Virus record (IMG/VR): IMGVR_UViG_3300037558_000630
Span: 1 to 27,348 of that record
Strand: one strand, 5' to 3'
Source of the DNA: a virus
DNA: 27,348 nucleotides
The notes under the pieces are model-generated. The model saw only the letters and a list, made by a program, of their open reading frames with translations. It did not search any database and had not been told where the DNA came from. This document shows positions 12,935-20,476 of this stretch, one piece after another. The position numbers and the translations under genes were made by a program. How positions within the stretch are numbered: position 1 is the first letter of the stretch; each line of letters starts with the position of its first letter.

Positions 12935-15012
12935 CAGTCTACTCCTTTGATCTCGCCCCAGCTTGGGCCAACTTCCGTGTCCACTTTGAACGGCACCCAG
13001 AGCTTGCCGGGATGCGCGTCGATGATACAGTCTCGCATGATATCGCCTGCCGCCTTGGCCTCAGCGACTGAACCATAGCTTCCGTCAGTCTCATCATGCA
13101 CCTGCAACTGCAAGAAATAACCAGCGCGATCTAACTCACAGAGAGCTAGCTTGGTCTGGTCTGCGCTGCTTCCCTGGATGATCCGGTTCAGAGCCTTGTG
13201 CGTATAGTCGAACGTCCCGTCATCACGACGCTCAAAGTTCAACCTGCGGCCCAGGATGGTGAATACACAGCCACGAGCCTCAGCTCTTTGGGTCGCAGCC
13301 TTGGCAAGTTCACGCACATACGGAACTTCATTGTCAAAGTTATCGAGGATTTCCTGACCCTCTTCGCCAGCCATCTCACGGACGAAGCCTTTCTGGATTT
13401 CCATTTTGTAGGCCATCGCCTCTCGTTGAGTATCGAAATACTCAACTCGGCGATCTCTACCCCAGCCGTAAGTCACACCCCAGCGAGTAGGCTGGCCGAT
13501 ATCGTGACAGAGCTTGGCTCCACCTTCACCGTAACACAGCCCAAGGAAGATGTTCTTGGAGTAGCCGCGATGAACCTTATACTTTCCTTTCGGATCGTTC
13601 AAGAACCATTGGTCAACCTGCTCGTCACCATAGACCAGTCGGGTCATCATATCGTGGTTGTCTGTGCTTGGGTCGTCTTGGTATCGCTTGGCAGCTTCCC
13701 TCGCTCTGGGTAGATCCATAACCGCCGCGAAATGAGTCGTCCATCTAGGCTCTTGCTGACTATAGTCATTACAGCCCCAGATTGCTCCCTCTTCAGGTAT
13801 AAAGATCTTGCGCCACTCGCCAGCGATCTCAGGGTCTCGATCAGGGCTTGGCTGCTGTTGAAGGTTAGGGTCTGCGGCACTGAGCCTGCCGAATCGAACT
13901 CCCACAGTCTCACCGTCGGAGTCAGACATTGCCATTTGTCTAAACGAGCAATGCAGTCTTTCTCCGACAGCATACTTCCGTATAGACGATGCGAACGTAG
14001 TCCTGAGTTTGTTAACCTTCCTAGCTCGTAGAATAGCTTGCGGAACCACATGGTCGCTGCCTCCCAATAGGAACTTGTCAATAGATGGTGCGCCCTGCGC
14101 CGTGCGAGGTATGGTCATGCCAATGGCTTCAAGAGCCGGGGCAAGAGCGCCGGGTTTCCATACGTCTCCGAACCCAATGCGGATACCTGTCTCGTGACGG
14201 ATCAGGTCTAGTGCTTCACGCTCTTCTCCCTCGGTCCAACGCTCGATCTCTTCTAGCTTGTCGAAGTCAATTCGAACACCACGCCGACGCATACGAACCA
14301 GCACTGGTAGAGTTCGGCTCTCCAAGTCCCAGATCTGCCGGAGACCATCTCGTTCAATGATCTCTTCCTGCTTACGCAAGATCTCTAGAGGGGACGCAAC
14401 ATCTTGCTCTCCGTATTCACCGACATACCTGCCGGGTAGTCTCCAGAGACCTTTCTTCGGATCAAGACCGTGAGCCCTTGCAGCTTCCAGAAGTGTTTGT
14501 TCATCCTTAGCCTCGATCCCATGTCGCTTTCCGATAGCGTCCAGGGAGTAGCTGCGATGGAGTTCGTAGATGATTGGGTCTGCAAGCTGAATGTCGCGGA
14601 ATGTCGCATCTTCGTGCCATTCAAATCCGTCGTTATATCCATAATCAATATCGTAGGCAAGGTTGGCTCCCACGAACTCTCCAGTAAAAGAAGCAATTTG
14701 TTCTCTAAGATACCTAAGAGTGCCTTGGAGATCGAGGTTGTCGCCGCCTTCATGGCGGATCGGGAGGTAGTGTTTTGGGCCTCCGTCAATCGCGAACGCC
14801 CACCCAACGGTATATCCGTCACGAAGACTTCCGGGTCCCAGCTTGTTTCCAATAGATGGGTCTCGCGTTTCTGCATCAATTGCAATCCTTTTAGCGCCCT
14901 TCCAACTGGGCAAATCAGATAGTGACGGGGGACGCCACTCTGCCTCTGGCATGAAAAACCCAAGCTGAAGCGCCCCACCGTCGTTCGGGTCAGATTTCTT
15001 GCGTGCGACCAT
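12934..15012 (-). CDS. polA: Family A DNA polymerase with 3'-5' exonuclease
   Basis: A 692-residue replicative polymerase. The exonuclease motifs are present: IAIDAETRD (Asp46, Glu48), GANLAYDIDYGYND (exo II around 116-128) and YGEQD (Asp204). Polymerase motif A is CNDYSQQEPRWTTHFA with Asp416; motif B is HRGYSKNIFLGLCYGEGG with Arg482 and Lys486; motif C is LQVHDETDG with Asp640-Glu641. FGRLSAADPNLQQ (about 374-386) is the usual template-binding segment. There is no 5'-3' exonuclease domain. An insertion after motif B (about 500-535, RWGVTYGWGRDRRVEYFD) is typical of phage versions. It shares a base with the DUF3310 gene upstream and the methyltransferase downstream. Confidence 0.95.
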   Translation of the reverse strand: MVARKKSDPNDGGALQLGFFMPEAEWRPPSLSDLPSWKGAKRIAIDAETRDPSIGNKLGPGSLRDGYTVGWAFAIDGGPKHYLPIRHEGGDNLDLQGTLRYLREQIASFTGEFVGANLAYDIDYGYNDGFEWHEDATFRDIQLADPIIYELHRSYSLDAIGKRHGIEAKDEQTLLEAARAHGLDPKKGLWRLPGRYVGEYGEQDVASPLEILRKQEEIIERDGLRQIWDLESRTLPVLVRMRRRGVRIDFDKLEEIERWTEGEEREALDLIRHETGIRIGFGDVWKPGALAPALEAIGMTIPRTAQGAPSIDKFLLGGSDHVVPQAILRARKVNKLRTTFASSIRKYAVGERLHCSFRQMAMSDSDGETVGVRFGRLSAADPNLQQQPSPDRDPEIAGEWRKIFIPEEGAIWGCNDYSQQEPRWTTHFAAVMDLPRAREAAKRYQDDPSTDNHDMMTRLVYGDEQVDQWFLNDPKGKYKVHRGYSKNIFLGLCYGEGGAKLCHDIGQPTRWGVTYGWGRDRRVEYFDTQREAMAYKMEIQKGFVREMAGEEGQEILDNFDNEVPYVRELAKAATQRAEARGCVFTILGRRLNFERRDDGTFDYTHKALNRIIQGSSADQTKLALCELDRAGYFLQLQVHDETDGSYGSVAEAKAAGDIMRDCIIDAHPGKLWVPFKVDTEVGPSWGEIKGVD

Positions 15013-15704
15013 TACTGCCTCTTATGAAGGGTGAAGTCTGCTTCGGGACGTTCAGGGTAGCCTTCTTCGGCAGCGTCATACCCAAACGGGTGTTCCATGC
15101 CTAATGCCGACTGCTCAGAGCGCCCTGTGGACGCGCTGGATGCCGCGCCCTGCCCTACCCTACCACCAGCACGTCCAGGGGCCTCCTGCCCCTGCTCTGC
15201 GTGCGCTACGGCAAGCTCCCGCACCGCCTGCGCCCGTGCAATGGCAAGGCTGAGGTCCACGTCGTTCTGCCAGCCGCTTGCGGCCCACATGAACTCGGCT
15301 TCCACGCCCTTGATACCGTTCGCGTCCAGCCACATCTGCGTCTGCTTGGCAGCGAACTCTTCGTGCAGCGGGTCTTGGAACAGAGACCGGTTCGGATACC
15401 GACCGTCGGCCCATGCCTCTTTGGCCTTGATCAGATAGTGGATTGCTTTCTCCACATCTTGCACGCCATTCTTGCCGCGCCAGCGCGTGACATACTTGGT
15501 CGCCGCACTTTCAAGGTAGCCGAGCCGAATGTTGATGGCCCAGTCCCAATGCTGATAATCGCTCTGGTAGTGAGAGCCACCGACCTGCATCATGTTCGCA
15601 ACTGTTTTCATATCTGGATCCTGATTTACATAGTGTCTGTCTGGTCCACCACATTCGCACATGCGTTTGTCGTGACCACATTGATCGCAATTACTGTGAC
15701 CCAC
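15012..15704 (-). CDS. DUF3310 protein with N-terminal Cys cluster and palindromic insert
   Basis: A 230-residue protein starting with a GTG at 15704 that shares its G with the upstream TAG; CGGAGA lies seven bases before. The N-terminus NCDQCGHDKRMCECGG has four Cys (6, 9, 16, 18) arranged like a small zinc ribbon, which supports this start. VGGSHYQSDYQHWDWAIN, then GYLESAATKYVTRWRGKNG and DVEKAIHYLIKAKEAW is the DUF3310 domain found in many phages, linked in databases to nucleotide metabolism but without a firm activity. The C-terminal EQGQEAPGRAGGRVGQGAAS region is low in complexity and is encoded by the palindromic element at 15108-15185, so it looks like an in-frame insertion. Confidence 0.85.
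   Translation of the reverse strand: MGHSNCDQCGHDKRMCECGGPDRHYVNQDPDMKTVANMMQVGGSHYQSDYQHWDWAINIRLGYLESAATKYVTRWRGKNGVQDVEKAIHYLIKAKEAWADGRYPNRSLFQDPLHEEFAAKQTQMWLDANGIKGVEAEFMWAASGWQNDVDLSLAIARAQAVRELAVAHAEQGQEAPGRAGGRVGQGAASSASTGRSEQSALGMEHPFGYDAAEEGYPERPEADFTLHKRQ
15108..15185. repeat. Palindromic element, copy B, inside the DUF3310 gene
   Basis: The left arm GAGCGCCCT (15118-15126) plus GGACGCGCTGG (15129-15139) pairs with CCAGCACGTCC (15166-15176) plus AGGGGCCTC (15177-15185): 17 of 20 positions pair, with a two-base bulge and a 26-nt loop. On the minus strand the loop reads GGTAGGGTAGGGCAGGG, a potential G-quadruplex. Bases 15108-15126 are the exact reverse complement of 8512-8530. In the same orientation the loop and right arm also resemble copy A. 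The element is read in frame as part of the DUF3310 protein. Confidence 0.65.
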
Positions 15705-16261
15705 TACAAGTCTCCGAGATCAGGCAGCATGGACCAGTCGTCACCGAAGCTCTCCCAGTATGCGTCAAGCACAGCAGGAGCGAACCGGGCAGCATCACGC
15801 TTCACATATTTGTGAATACGTTCAAGCATGACTTCCATGTTGCGGTTGCCGATATGGATCTGGTCCCGACAGAACAAGGCCAGTTCGAAGATGTCCAAGC
15901 CAGCGAGCCACATAGCTTCGTCTTTGCTGAGGGCAATGGCATGGTCGTAGCCCAGCGTGTCCACGAGGATGTCGTGCTCTATTTGGGCGAGGTTGTCTTT
16001 GTCTACAACGCCGAACCATTTGGGCGGAGCCGGAATATCACCAGTCAGCCGCTCCGGTGCATCGTGTTCAAGGATAGCCCAAACGAGAGGCAGCGGTGCA
16101 TCGGGCCAGAGGATGCGAAGCATGGACAGCATGTTGAACTTGTGAATGCCGACGTTGTATTCGCCGATAATCGGGACGGTGTGGCAGCGGCGAACCGCCC
16201 CTGCCTCTCGCATGAACTTGATCTTGCGCGTTGTCGTTGTCGCGTGCTGATATACATTCAT
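15704..16261 (-). CDS. HD-domain nucleotidase (YfbR-like)
   Basis: A 185-residue protein. RRCHTVPIIGEYNVGIHKFN (24-43), ILEHDAPERLTGDIPAPPKW (63-82) and LAGLDIFELALF with Asp123 give the metal ligands His40, His66, Asp67 and Asp123 of HD phosphohydrolases related to 5'-deoxynucleotidase YfbR. The RR-x-H-T and TGDIP signatures are typical of that group. It should remove phosphate(s) from deoxynucleotides; the substrate cannot be read from the sequence. Related HD enzymes in some phages deplete one dNTP to favour a modified base, which fits the neighbours here. It is linked to the thymidylate-synthase homologue by an ATGA overlap. Confidence 0.85.
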   Translation of the reverse strand: MNVYQHATTTTRKIKFMREAGAVRRCHTVPIIGEYNVGIHKFNMLSMLRILWPDAPLPLVWAILEHDAPERLTGDIPAPPKWFGVVDKDNLAQIEHDILVDTLGYDHAIALSKDEAMWLAGLDIFELALFCRDQIHIGNRNMEVMLERIHKYVKRDAARFAPAVLDAYWESFGDDWSMLPDLGDL

Positions 16262-17286
16262 TGCGCTCTCCGTTCAAGCCATTCTACACATGCCTTGCGC
16301 CAATCAGGAGCAAGGATCTGGTGAGCAAGTTCCAGCGCCTTGTCGTAGTGCAGCGGGTCTTCACGGTTTTTCCATGCGTGCCAGGATTGCAGCATCGGCA
16401 CGGCTGTTTTCTTGAAGAACTTGTCGCGCAGGCCGATAGCAGGACCAACGTCCATGAACATTTCCAGATCTTGGAACCAGTCCTCAATTGGACCATTCAC
16501 CATCGGCAACGGCGAAACTTCGCCAAGCTCATATGGATCAAAGCCGGGGCTGATGTCAAACAGACCAGCGTGCTTCTCGAGAGTTGCATGATACCCATGG
16601 AAGTTCGTGCTGACCTGCCAATAGCCGCCCATCGGCACACCGATCCATGCGGCCATCACTTCCTGCATCATAGAGAAGTGAACTGCGTTCGCACCATAGG
16701 CACCCCAGATCATGTCGTTGCTGCGATTGAACACAGTCATGTCCAGCTTGCCATACGGGTTCACACGCAGCGTGCAGATCAGGTTGCAAGGGAAATCCTT
16801 GCCGTTCAGGCCGAGGTCGCTCTCTACGTCCCACATTTGCAACACGACCCGCCTGTCGTCTGGGTTCTGCCGCAGCAGGTTGGCGATCGTCTCCAGTTGA
16901 TCGATCACGCCGACTTCACGCTTGATGCCATCGGGCATCTGCTCATGAACGCCGAACCAGCCGCGCCACCGCTTTCCGTAGCCACCGTGGAAAGTGACAC
17001 CGTCATCGCTATAGTTCGCGATGTTGCTGGAGAACTGGCTGATCCAGTCCACATCATTTCGGCCTGCGAGCATCCATAGACCTTCCATGAAGTGGAAGTA
17101 TGGGTTGGCGTCCCGCTCTGCGTAGAACAGGACGCGCTCCTCCGGGTGCTTGTAGTGAGTGGTGACTGGTCCTGGGAACACCCGGACAGGACCATTCCGT
17201 GAGTCGCGTTCAACGCCTTCTGCTTTCAGGGCTTGCAGCCCAATGAGAAGGGCGTCGTTCACGCCGCGTGCGCTGATGACTTTCAT
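16258..17286 (-). CDS. Thymidylate synthase homologue / possible dUMP hydroxymethylase
   Basis: A 342-residue protein of the thymidylate synthase fold. TFHGGYGKRWRGWFG (98-112) is the YG-x-x-WR loop, DDRRVVLQMWD (143-153) the phosphate-binding Arg pair, and KDFPCNLICTLRVN (163-176) the catalytic Cys167. FNRSNDMIWGAYGANAVHFS (186-205) carries the R-S-N-D motif and an Asn (200) where dCMP hydroxymethylases have Asp, which points to dUMP as substrate; NFHGYH follows at 228-233. The residue after the catalytic Cys is Asn instead of the usual His, as often seen in phage relatives. It would make dTMP or 5-hydroxymethyl-dUMP. The ATG at 17286 overlaps the glycosyltransferase stop. Which reaction it performs is undecided. 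Confidence 0.88.
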   Translation of the reverse strand: MKVISARGVNDALLIGLQALKAEGVERDSRNGPVRVFPGPVTTHYKHPEERVLFYAERDANPYFHFMEGLWMLAGRNDVDWISQFSSNIANYSDDGVTFHGGYGKRWRGWFGVHEQMPDGIKREVGVIDQLETIANLLRQNPDDRRVVLQMWDVESDLGLNGKDFPCNLICTLRVNPYGKLDMTVFNRSNDMIWGAYGANAVHFSMMQEVMAAWIGVPMGGYWQVSTNFHGYHATLEKHAGLFDISPGFDPYELGEVSPLPMVNGPIEDWFQDLEMFMDVGPAIGLRDKFFKKTAVPMLQSWHAWKNREDPLHYDKALELAHQILAPDWRKACVEWLERRAQ

Positions 17287-18569
17287 ACGAGAACTCCATA
17301 ATGGTCGAACATCAGATCGTCGTATTTCTGATGCAGGTTGGGATCAACGGCTCCAGTCTCCGTATGGATGTCACCGTTTGCGAGGTTGATAACCCTGTTC
17401 GCTACAGCCTTCCGGTCGAACTGGAGCAGGATATCGTGGGCTGCGTCCTGGAACTTGCGAGCCTGCATTGCAGACATGTGGCTCGTCTCCAGAATGATGT
17501 CAGCGTAGTCCTGCGGGTCGCGTGCATCATCAAGCGGAACATAGTGCTGATCAGGCACGAACAGGCTTGTCCCCATGCCTCGCTTGTGAGCCACAGGCAC
17601 CGCGCCACGGATCATAGCGTCCACGGCCACACGGTTCCAGTGTCCGCCGATCTTGCTGTATTTCTTGGACCAGCTTGGATCAACCAGAACCCGAGCCATG
17701 TGCAGCCATTCGTCCACGTCTGCTGTCGGCCAGTAGTCGTGATACTTCATGCCGTTCTCCAACGCCACGTCCCAGAACTTGCGGGTGTGAAACGGCTTGT
17801 CCGGATCGTCGTGGAAATAGGCAGGCTTGCACTTGTCTTCGCTGGTCATGTATTGATACTCGATCCCCTTGCCAGCGACTTCGCGCAGTTCTCCCGGCAT
17901 ACGAGGCGGCATGTATGCGATAGACTGCACCAGTTCATGGACATGCTTCCATGCTTTGAATGTCTGCATGTTGACAAAGCCAGCGTGCTTGTCTTCCCAG
18001 TCGTTGATAGTGCGAATCGGCTTGAACTGCGGGTTCACCACCAAGGCACGCGGAATAGGAAAGATGTCGGCGGAGTTGAGCGCACATTCGTGAACACAAG
18101 CCAGCCCAGACAGATGCTCGGCAACGTGATACAGATGCAGAGCATTGCTCTTGGCGTTGCCATCGTGAATGAACGCAACCTGCTTGACCTCTGGCTCCAG
18201 TGCATAGAGTTCAGGCCACTTGTCGTTGCCGAGTTGCTGCTTGTTCTTGGGAGGAACTGGCACTGTCCAGATCACTAGATCGTAGTGGTTCAGGATGTGC
18301 TTGGCATTTGCAAGACCTGCCGAGGTCTTATAGGAGAGGCGGGCAGACTTCGGGAAGTTCCAGCCTTTTCCTTGGGCGAATGGAATGCCGCTGGGTCCAC
18401 CGTGTTCAAAGTTTCCCGAGCGTGCTTGGCCGTGAGCGTTGTCCGCGTAGACCAGTTCGTAGAGATGCGCTTCGTGTCCGAGATCTTGGAAGCCCCCAAT
18501 CAACTGTTCGGTGTGATTGATAATGCCGCCGAGATCCATGCACGAATGCAGCGCGATAGCTATTTTCAT
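17283..18569 (-). CDS. GT-B type glycosyltransferase
   Basis: A 428-residue protein starting MKIAIALHSCMDLGGIINHT at the ATG at 18569, six bases after GGAGC; an earlier in-frame ATG at 18620 lacks a binding site. The N-terminus is the nucleotide-sugar transferase-like Rossmann start, with the Gly-Gly loop and HTEQLIGGFQDLGHEAHLYE. The C-terminal half has HWNRVAVDAMIRGAVPVAHK, the (N/E)-x-x-x-D/E-AM-x-x-GxxPV motif of GT-B enzymes, followed by DDARDPQDYADIILE. A sugar acceptor cannot be named. Lying directly before the thymidylate-synthase homologue and close to the hypermodification protein, it is a candidate DNA-base glycosyltransferase; cell-surface glycan modification is the alternative. 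Confidence 0.8.
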   Translation of the reverse strand: MKIAIALHSCMDLGGIINHTEQLIGGFQDLGHEAHLYELVYADNAHGQARSGNFEHGGPSGIPFAQGKGWNFPKSARLSYKTSAGLANAKHILNHYDLVIWTVPVPPKNKQQLGNDKWPELYALEPEVKQVAFIHDGNAKSNALHLYHVAEHLSGLACVHECALNSADIFPIPRALVVNPQFKPIRTINDWEDKHAGFVNMQTFKAWKHVHELVQSIAYMPPRMPGELREVAGKGIEYQYMTSEDKCKPAYFHDDPDKPFHTRKFWDVALENGMKYHDYWPTADVDEWLHMARVLVDPSWSKKYSKIGGHWNRVAVDAMIRGAVPVAHKRGMGTSLFVPDQHYVPLDDARDPQDYADIILETSHMSAMQARKFQDAAHDILLQFDRKAVANRVINLANGDIHTETGAVDPNLHQKYDDLMFDHYGVLV

Positions 18570-18627
18570 GATGAGCTCCAGGTTATGCAGTATGGCCCAC
18601 CATAGCGGCAGGCCACACAAAAGACAA

Positions 18628-18828
18628 CTACTGTTTTGTCTTCTTGAACGCCATGATGAGGATTATCAGAGGCGTGAACCCGACGAACAAAAAGCCGAAG
18701 GCTGCGACCAGCGGGTGCATCTTGGGCTTCTTGCCCTTGACGATCTGGTCGGCATACCACCCAATGAACAAGGCATACATGCCGAACCAGTAAATCGCCA
18801 GCCAGAGAACCCAGTCAGGTAGGAGCAC
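18628..18828 (-). CDS. Two-helix small membrane protein
   Basis: A 66-residue protein. The longer frame begins far inside the upstream gene and is not credible there; a GTG at 18828, eight bases after GGAG and overlapping the upstream stop by 14 nt, gives a sensible product. LLPDWVLWLAIYWFGMYALF and VAAFGFLFVGFTPLIILIMA are two hydrophobic segments joined by a basic loop (DQIVKGKKPKMHP), and the tail FKKTKQ is basic. It is a predicted inner-membrane hairpin with both ends on one side. Size and topology resemble small holins or membrane-anchoring peptides, but the location between DNA-modification genes does not support a lysis role. Confidence 0.7.
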   Translation of the reverse strand: MLLPDWVLWLAIYWFGMYALFIGWYADQIVKGKKPKMHPLVAAFGFLFVGFTPLIILIMAFKKTKQ

Positions 18829-19705
18829 GATACTTGCTCCGCGGCTTACCCTGCCCGAGCCTGACCCGTTCATACTTGTCGAACTCACACAAGCCGAACT
18901 GGATATCAGTTGGAGACAGGGTGAACTCATGCCCAAAGAAGTTCGCCTGCTCATGCCAGAGCCACATGATGCAGGAGAAAGCCTTGTCGTTCTTGAGAGG
19001 CTTTGCTGAGTCGTCTCCGAGAACACGGGCTGCTCCACGCAGAGCACCGGGGCCGATAGGCGTCCAGTCGTTCCAGTCGGCAGGGAAGGACATACGCTCG
19101 TTGTGGGCACGGTTTTCCCAGAAACCAGTATAGGTCGTGTCCAGCAGAACTTCCTTGGTCATGAAGCCAGTGCCTCCGAACCCTTGAATCTGCATCATAC
19201 GACGAGCCACCTTCTCCCAGGACTGAGTGGTCTGTGCCAGCTTCACGATCTCCGGCGTCGCTTCCCACAAAGCCTTGAGAAAGTAATTGACCACCACTTC
19301 TTGTTTCGGTGCCGATATGCCCTGATTTGTGATGACATACGCCCCGGTGAATACTCGCTCACGGTTTGCAAGTCGGTCCGTCGCGGTGTCCTCGATGAAC
19401 TCAAAGTCGAACTCCTCGTAGTTGTTCCAGCCGATCGCCGATGCGAACTCGTAAGTCCCAAAGTAGCGGAACGTTGCGCAGTTCATGAGGATTGCACGGC
19501 GATCATCATCGTAGTTCGGTGTGTAGAACCGTTCTCTCAACTCCATGCTGGTTCGGTCGTGTTGTCTCCGAACGTTGGTGAATTTGAAGGTCTGAAGAAT
19601 GTGGTCTTCAGTCCACGGAAAGAAATCGCCCGCCTCCTTTCGAAGGCGGACGTTCTCGCGTTCAGTGAGGTAATCAAAGAACGCTGGTGCGCGAGCAACG
19701 CTCAT
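18815..19705 (-). CDS. Thymine hypermodification family protein (5-hmdU kinase helical / amino acid:DNA transferase group)
   Basis: A 296-residue protein. AFFDYLTERENVRLRKEAGD, PWTEDHILQTFKFTNVRRQH (30-49), FTGAYVITNQG, FGGTGFMTKEVLLDT, GPGALRGAARVLG and the C-terminal CEFDKYERVRLGQGKPRSKY are, in that order, the motifs of a helical family known from phages with hypermodified thymine. Relatives are named 5-hmdU DNA kinase helical domain, alpha-glutamyl/putrescinyl thymine pyrophosphorylase, or amino acid:DNA transferase. Such proteins act on 5-hydroxymethyluracil already in DNA. I cannot say which subgroup this belongs to, and no P-loop kinase domain is fused. It shares a base with the preceding gene (TAATG). 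Confidence 0.8.
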   Translation of the reverse strand: MSVARAPAFFDYLTERENVRLRKEAGDFFPWTEDHILQTFKFTNVRRQHDRTSMELRERFYTPNYDDDRRAILMNCATFRYFGTYEFASAIGWNNYEEFDFEFIEDTATDRLANRERVFTGAYVITNQGISAPKQEVVVNYFLKALWEATPEIVKLAQTTQSWEKVARRMMQIQGFGGTGFMTKEVLLDTTYTGFWENRAHNERMSFPADWNDWTPIGPGALRGAARVLGDDSAKPLKNDKAFSCIMWLWHEQANFFGHEFTLSPTDIQFGLCEFDKYERVRLGQGKPRSKYRAPT

Positions 19706-20436
19706 TACTCAGCGGCCTTGGCAGCGGCTTCCTTCTCGGCAGCCTTTGCCTTCTTGGCGGCTTCGCGTTCAGCAGCTTTCGCCGCCTTGGCTTCCTCGCG
19801 TTCCTTTTTCTTGGCTTCCCGCTCGGCCTCGCGGGCAGCTTTCGCTTCCTCGCGCTCCTTGCGCTGCCGTTCCTTGGCGACGTCGGGGTCTTCGCGCCCG
19901 TGCTTCTTATACCATGCGGCACGCCGCTCGGCATACTCTTCGTCGTTGGCCGGAACGACCTGGACGTAGCCCTGCTTCTCCCAGTTGTAGATGTCCCAGG
20001 GAAGGGTGCCTTCGCCCTCGATCGCGTCGATGATCATCATGCCGTCCTTGTAGTTGCCCGAACGGTGAGAGCGATCTTCCTCGCCGTCGAACGGCTTGAC
20101 GATCTTCATCGTGTCGAACATCTTGCGGGTCGGACGCTTGACGTGCTGGGCTTCGGCGGGCTTCGCGAGCTTGCGCTCCTTCGGCTCCTTCTTGGCCTTG
20201 GCTTTCTTGGGCTTCTCACCCTCGCCAGCTTCGTCGGACGCAGACGCTTCGTATTTCTGAAGCGCCTTCATGGTCTGGTCGACCGCGGTCGCATGATCCT
20301 TGAACTGCTTGACCGACGCCACGCCGAGGTTCGACGCGATGAGGTTGCGCAGCGAGAGCAGGTCTTCGACAGACATGTTCTCCAGGTCGGCGCGATTGTA
20401 GGATTTGTCCAGGAATTGGATTGCTTCGGTGCTCAT
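19705..20436 (-). CDS. Charged protein with Lys/Ala/Glu-rich helical tail
   Basis: A 243-residue protein starting MSTEAIQFLDKSYNRADLEN. The first 65 residues are helical (SVEDLLSLRNLIASNLGVAS). A basic linker (KPKKAKAKKEPKERKLAKP) precedes a compact middle region, PTRKMFDTMKIVKPFDGEED followed by DGMMIIDAIEGEGTLPWDIY, that looks conserved. The last 70 residues are a repeating KEREEAKAAREAEREAKKK pattern, a long charged helix resembling histone H1-like tails or coiled coils. DNA binding or scaffolding is plausible. It is the first gene of the long modification-replication operon. The family is not recognised. Confidence 0.75.
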   Translation of the reverse strand: MSTEAIQFLDKSYNRADLENMSVEDLLSLRNLIASNLGVASVKQFKDHATAVDQTMKALQKYEASASDEAGEGEKPKKAKAKKEPKERKLAKPAEAQHVKRPTRKMFDTMKIVKPFDGEEDRSHRSGNYKDGMMIIDAIEGEGTLPWDIYNWEKQGYVQVVPANDEEYAERRAAWYKKHGREDPDVAKERQRKEREEAKAAREAEREAKKKEREEAKAAKAAEREAAKKAKAAEKEAAAKAAE

Positions 20437-20476
20437 TGGTCTGTGACTCCATTTCTACCATATGGTGTTGGTCGCT

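Noticed and set aside
15704-16261. DatZ of a diaminopurine (Z-genome) phage
   Set aside because: The HD fold fits, and a family A polymerase is present, but no PurZ-like adenylosuccinate synthetase or MazG-type gene is in the window, and the neighbours point to thymine rather than adenine chemistry.
18829-19110. Upstream extension of the small membrane protein frame
   Set aside because: It lies inside the hypermodification gene in another frame and reads as Ser/Thr-rich noise; the GTG at 18828 is the sensible start.
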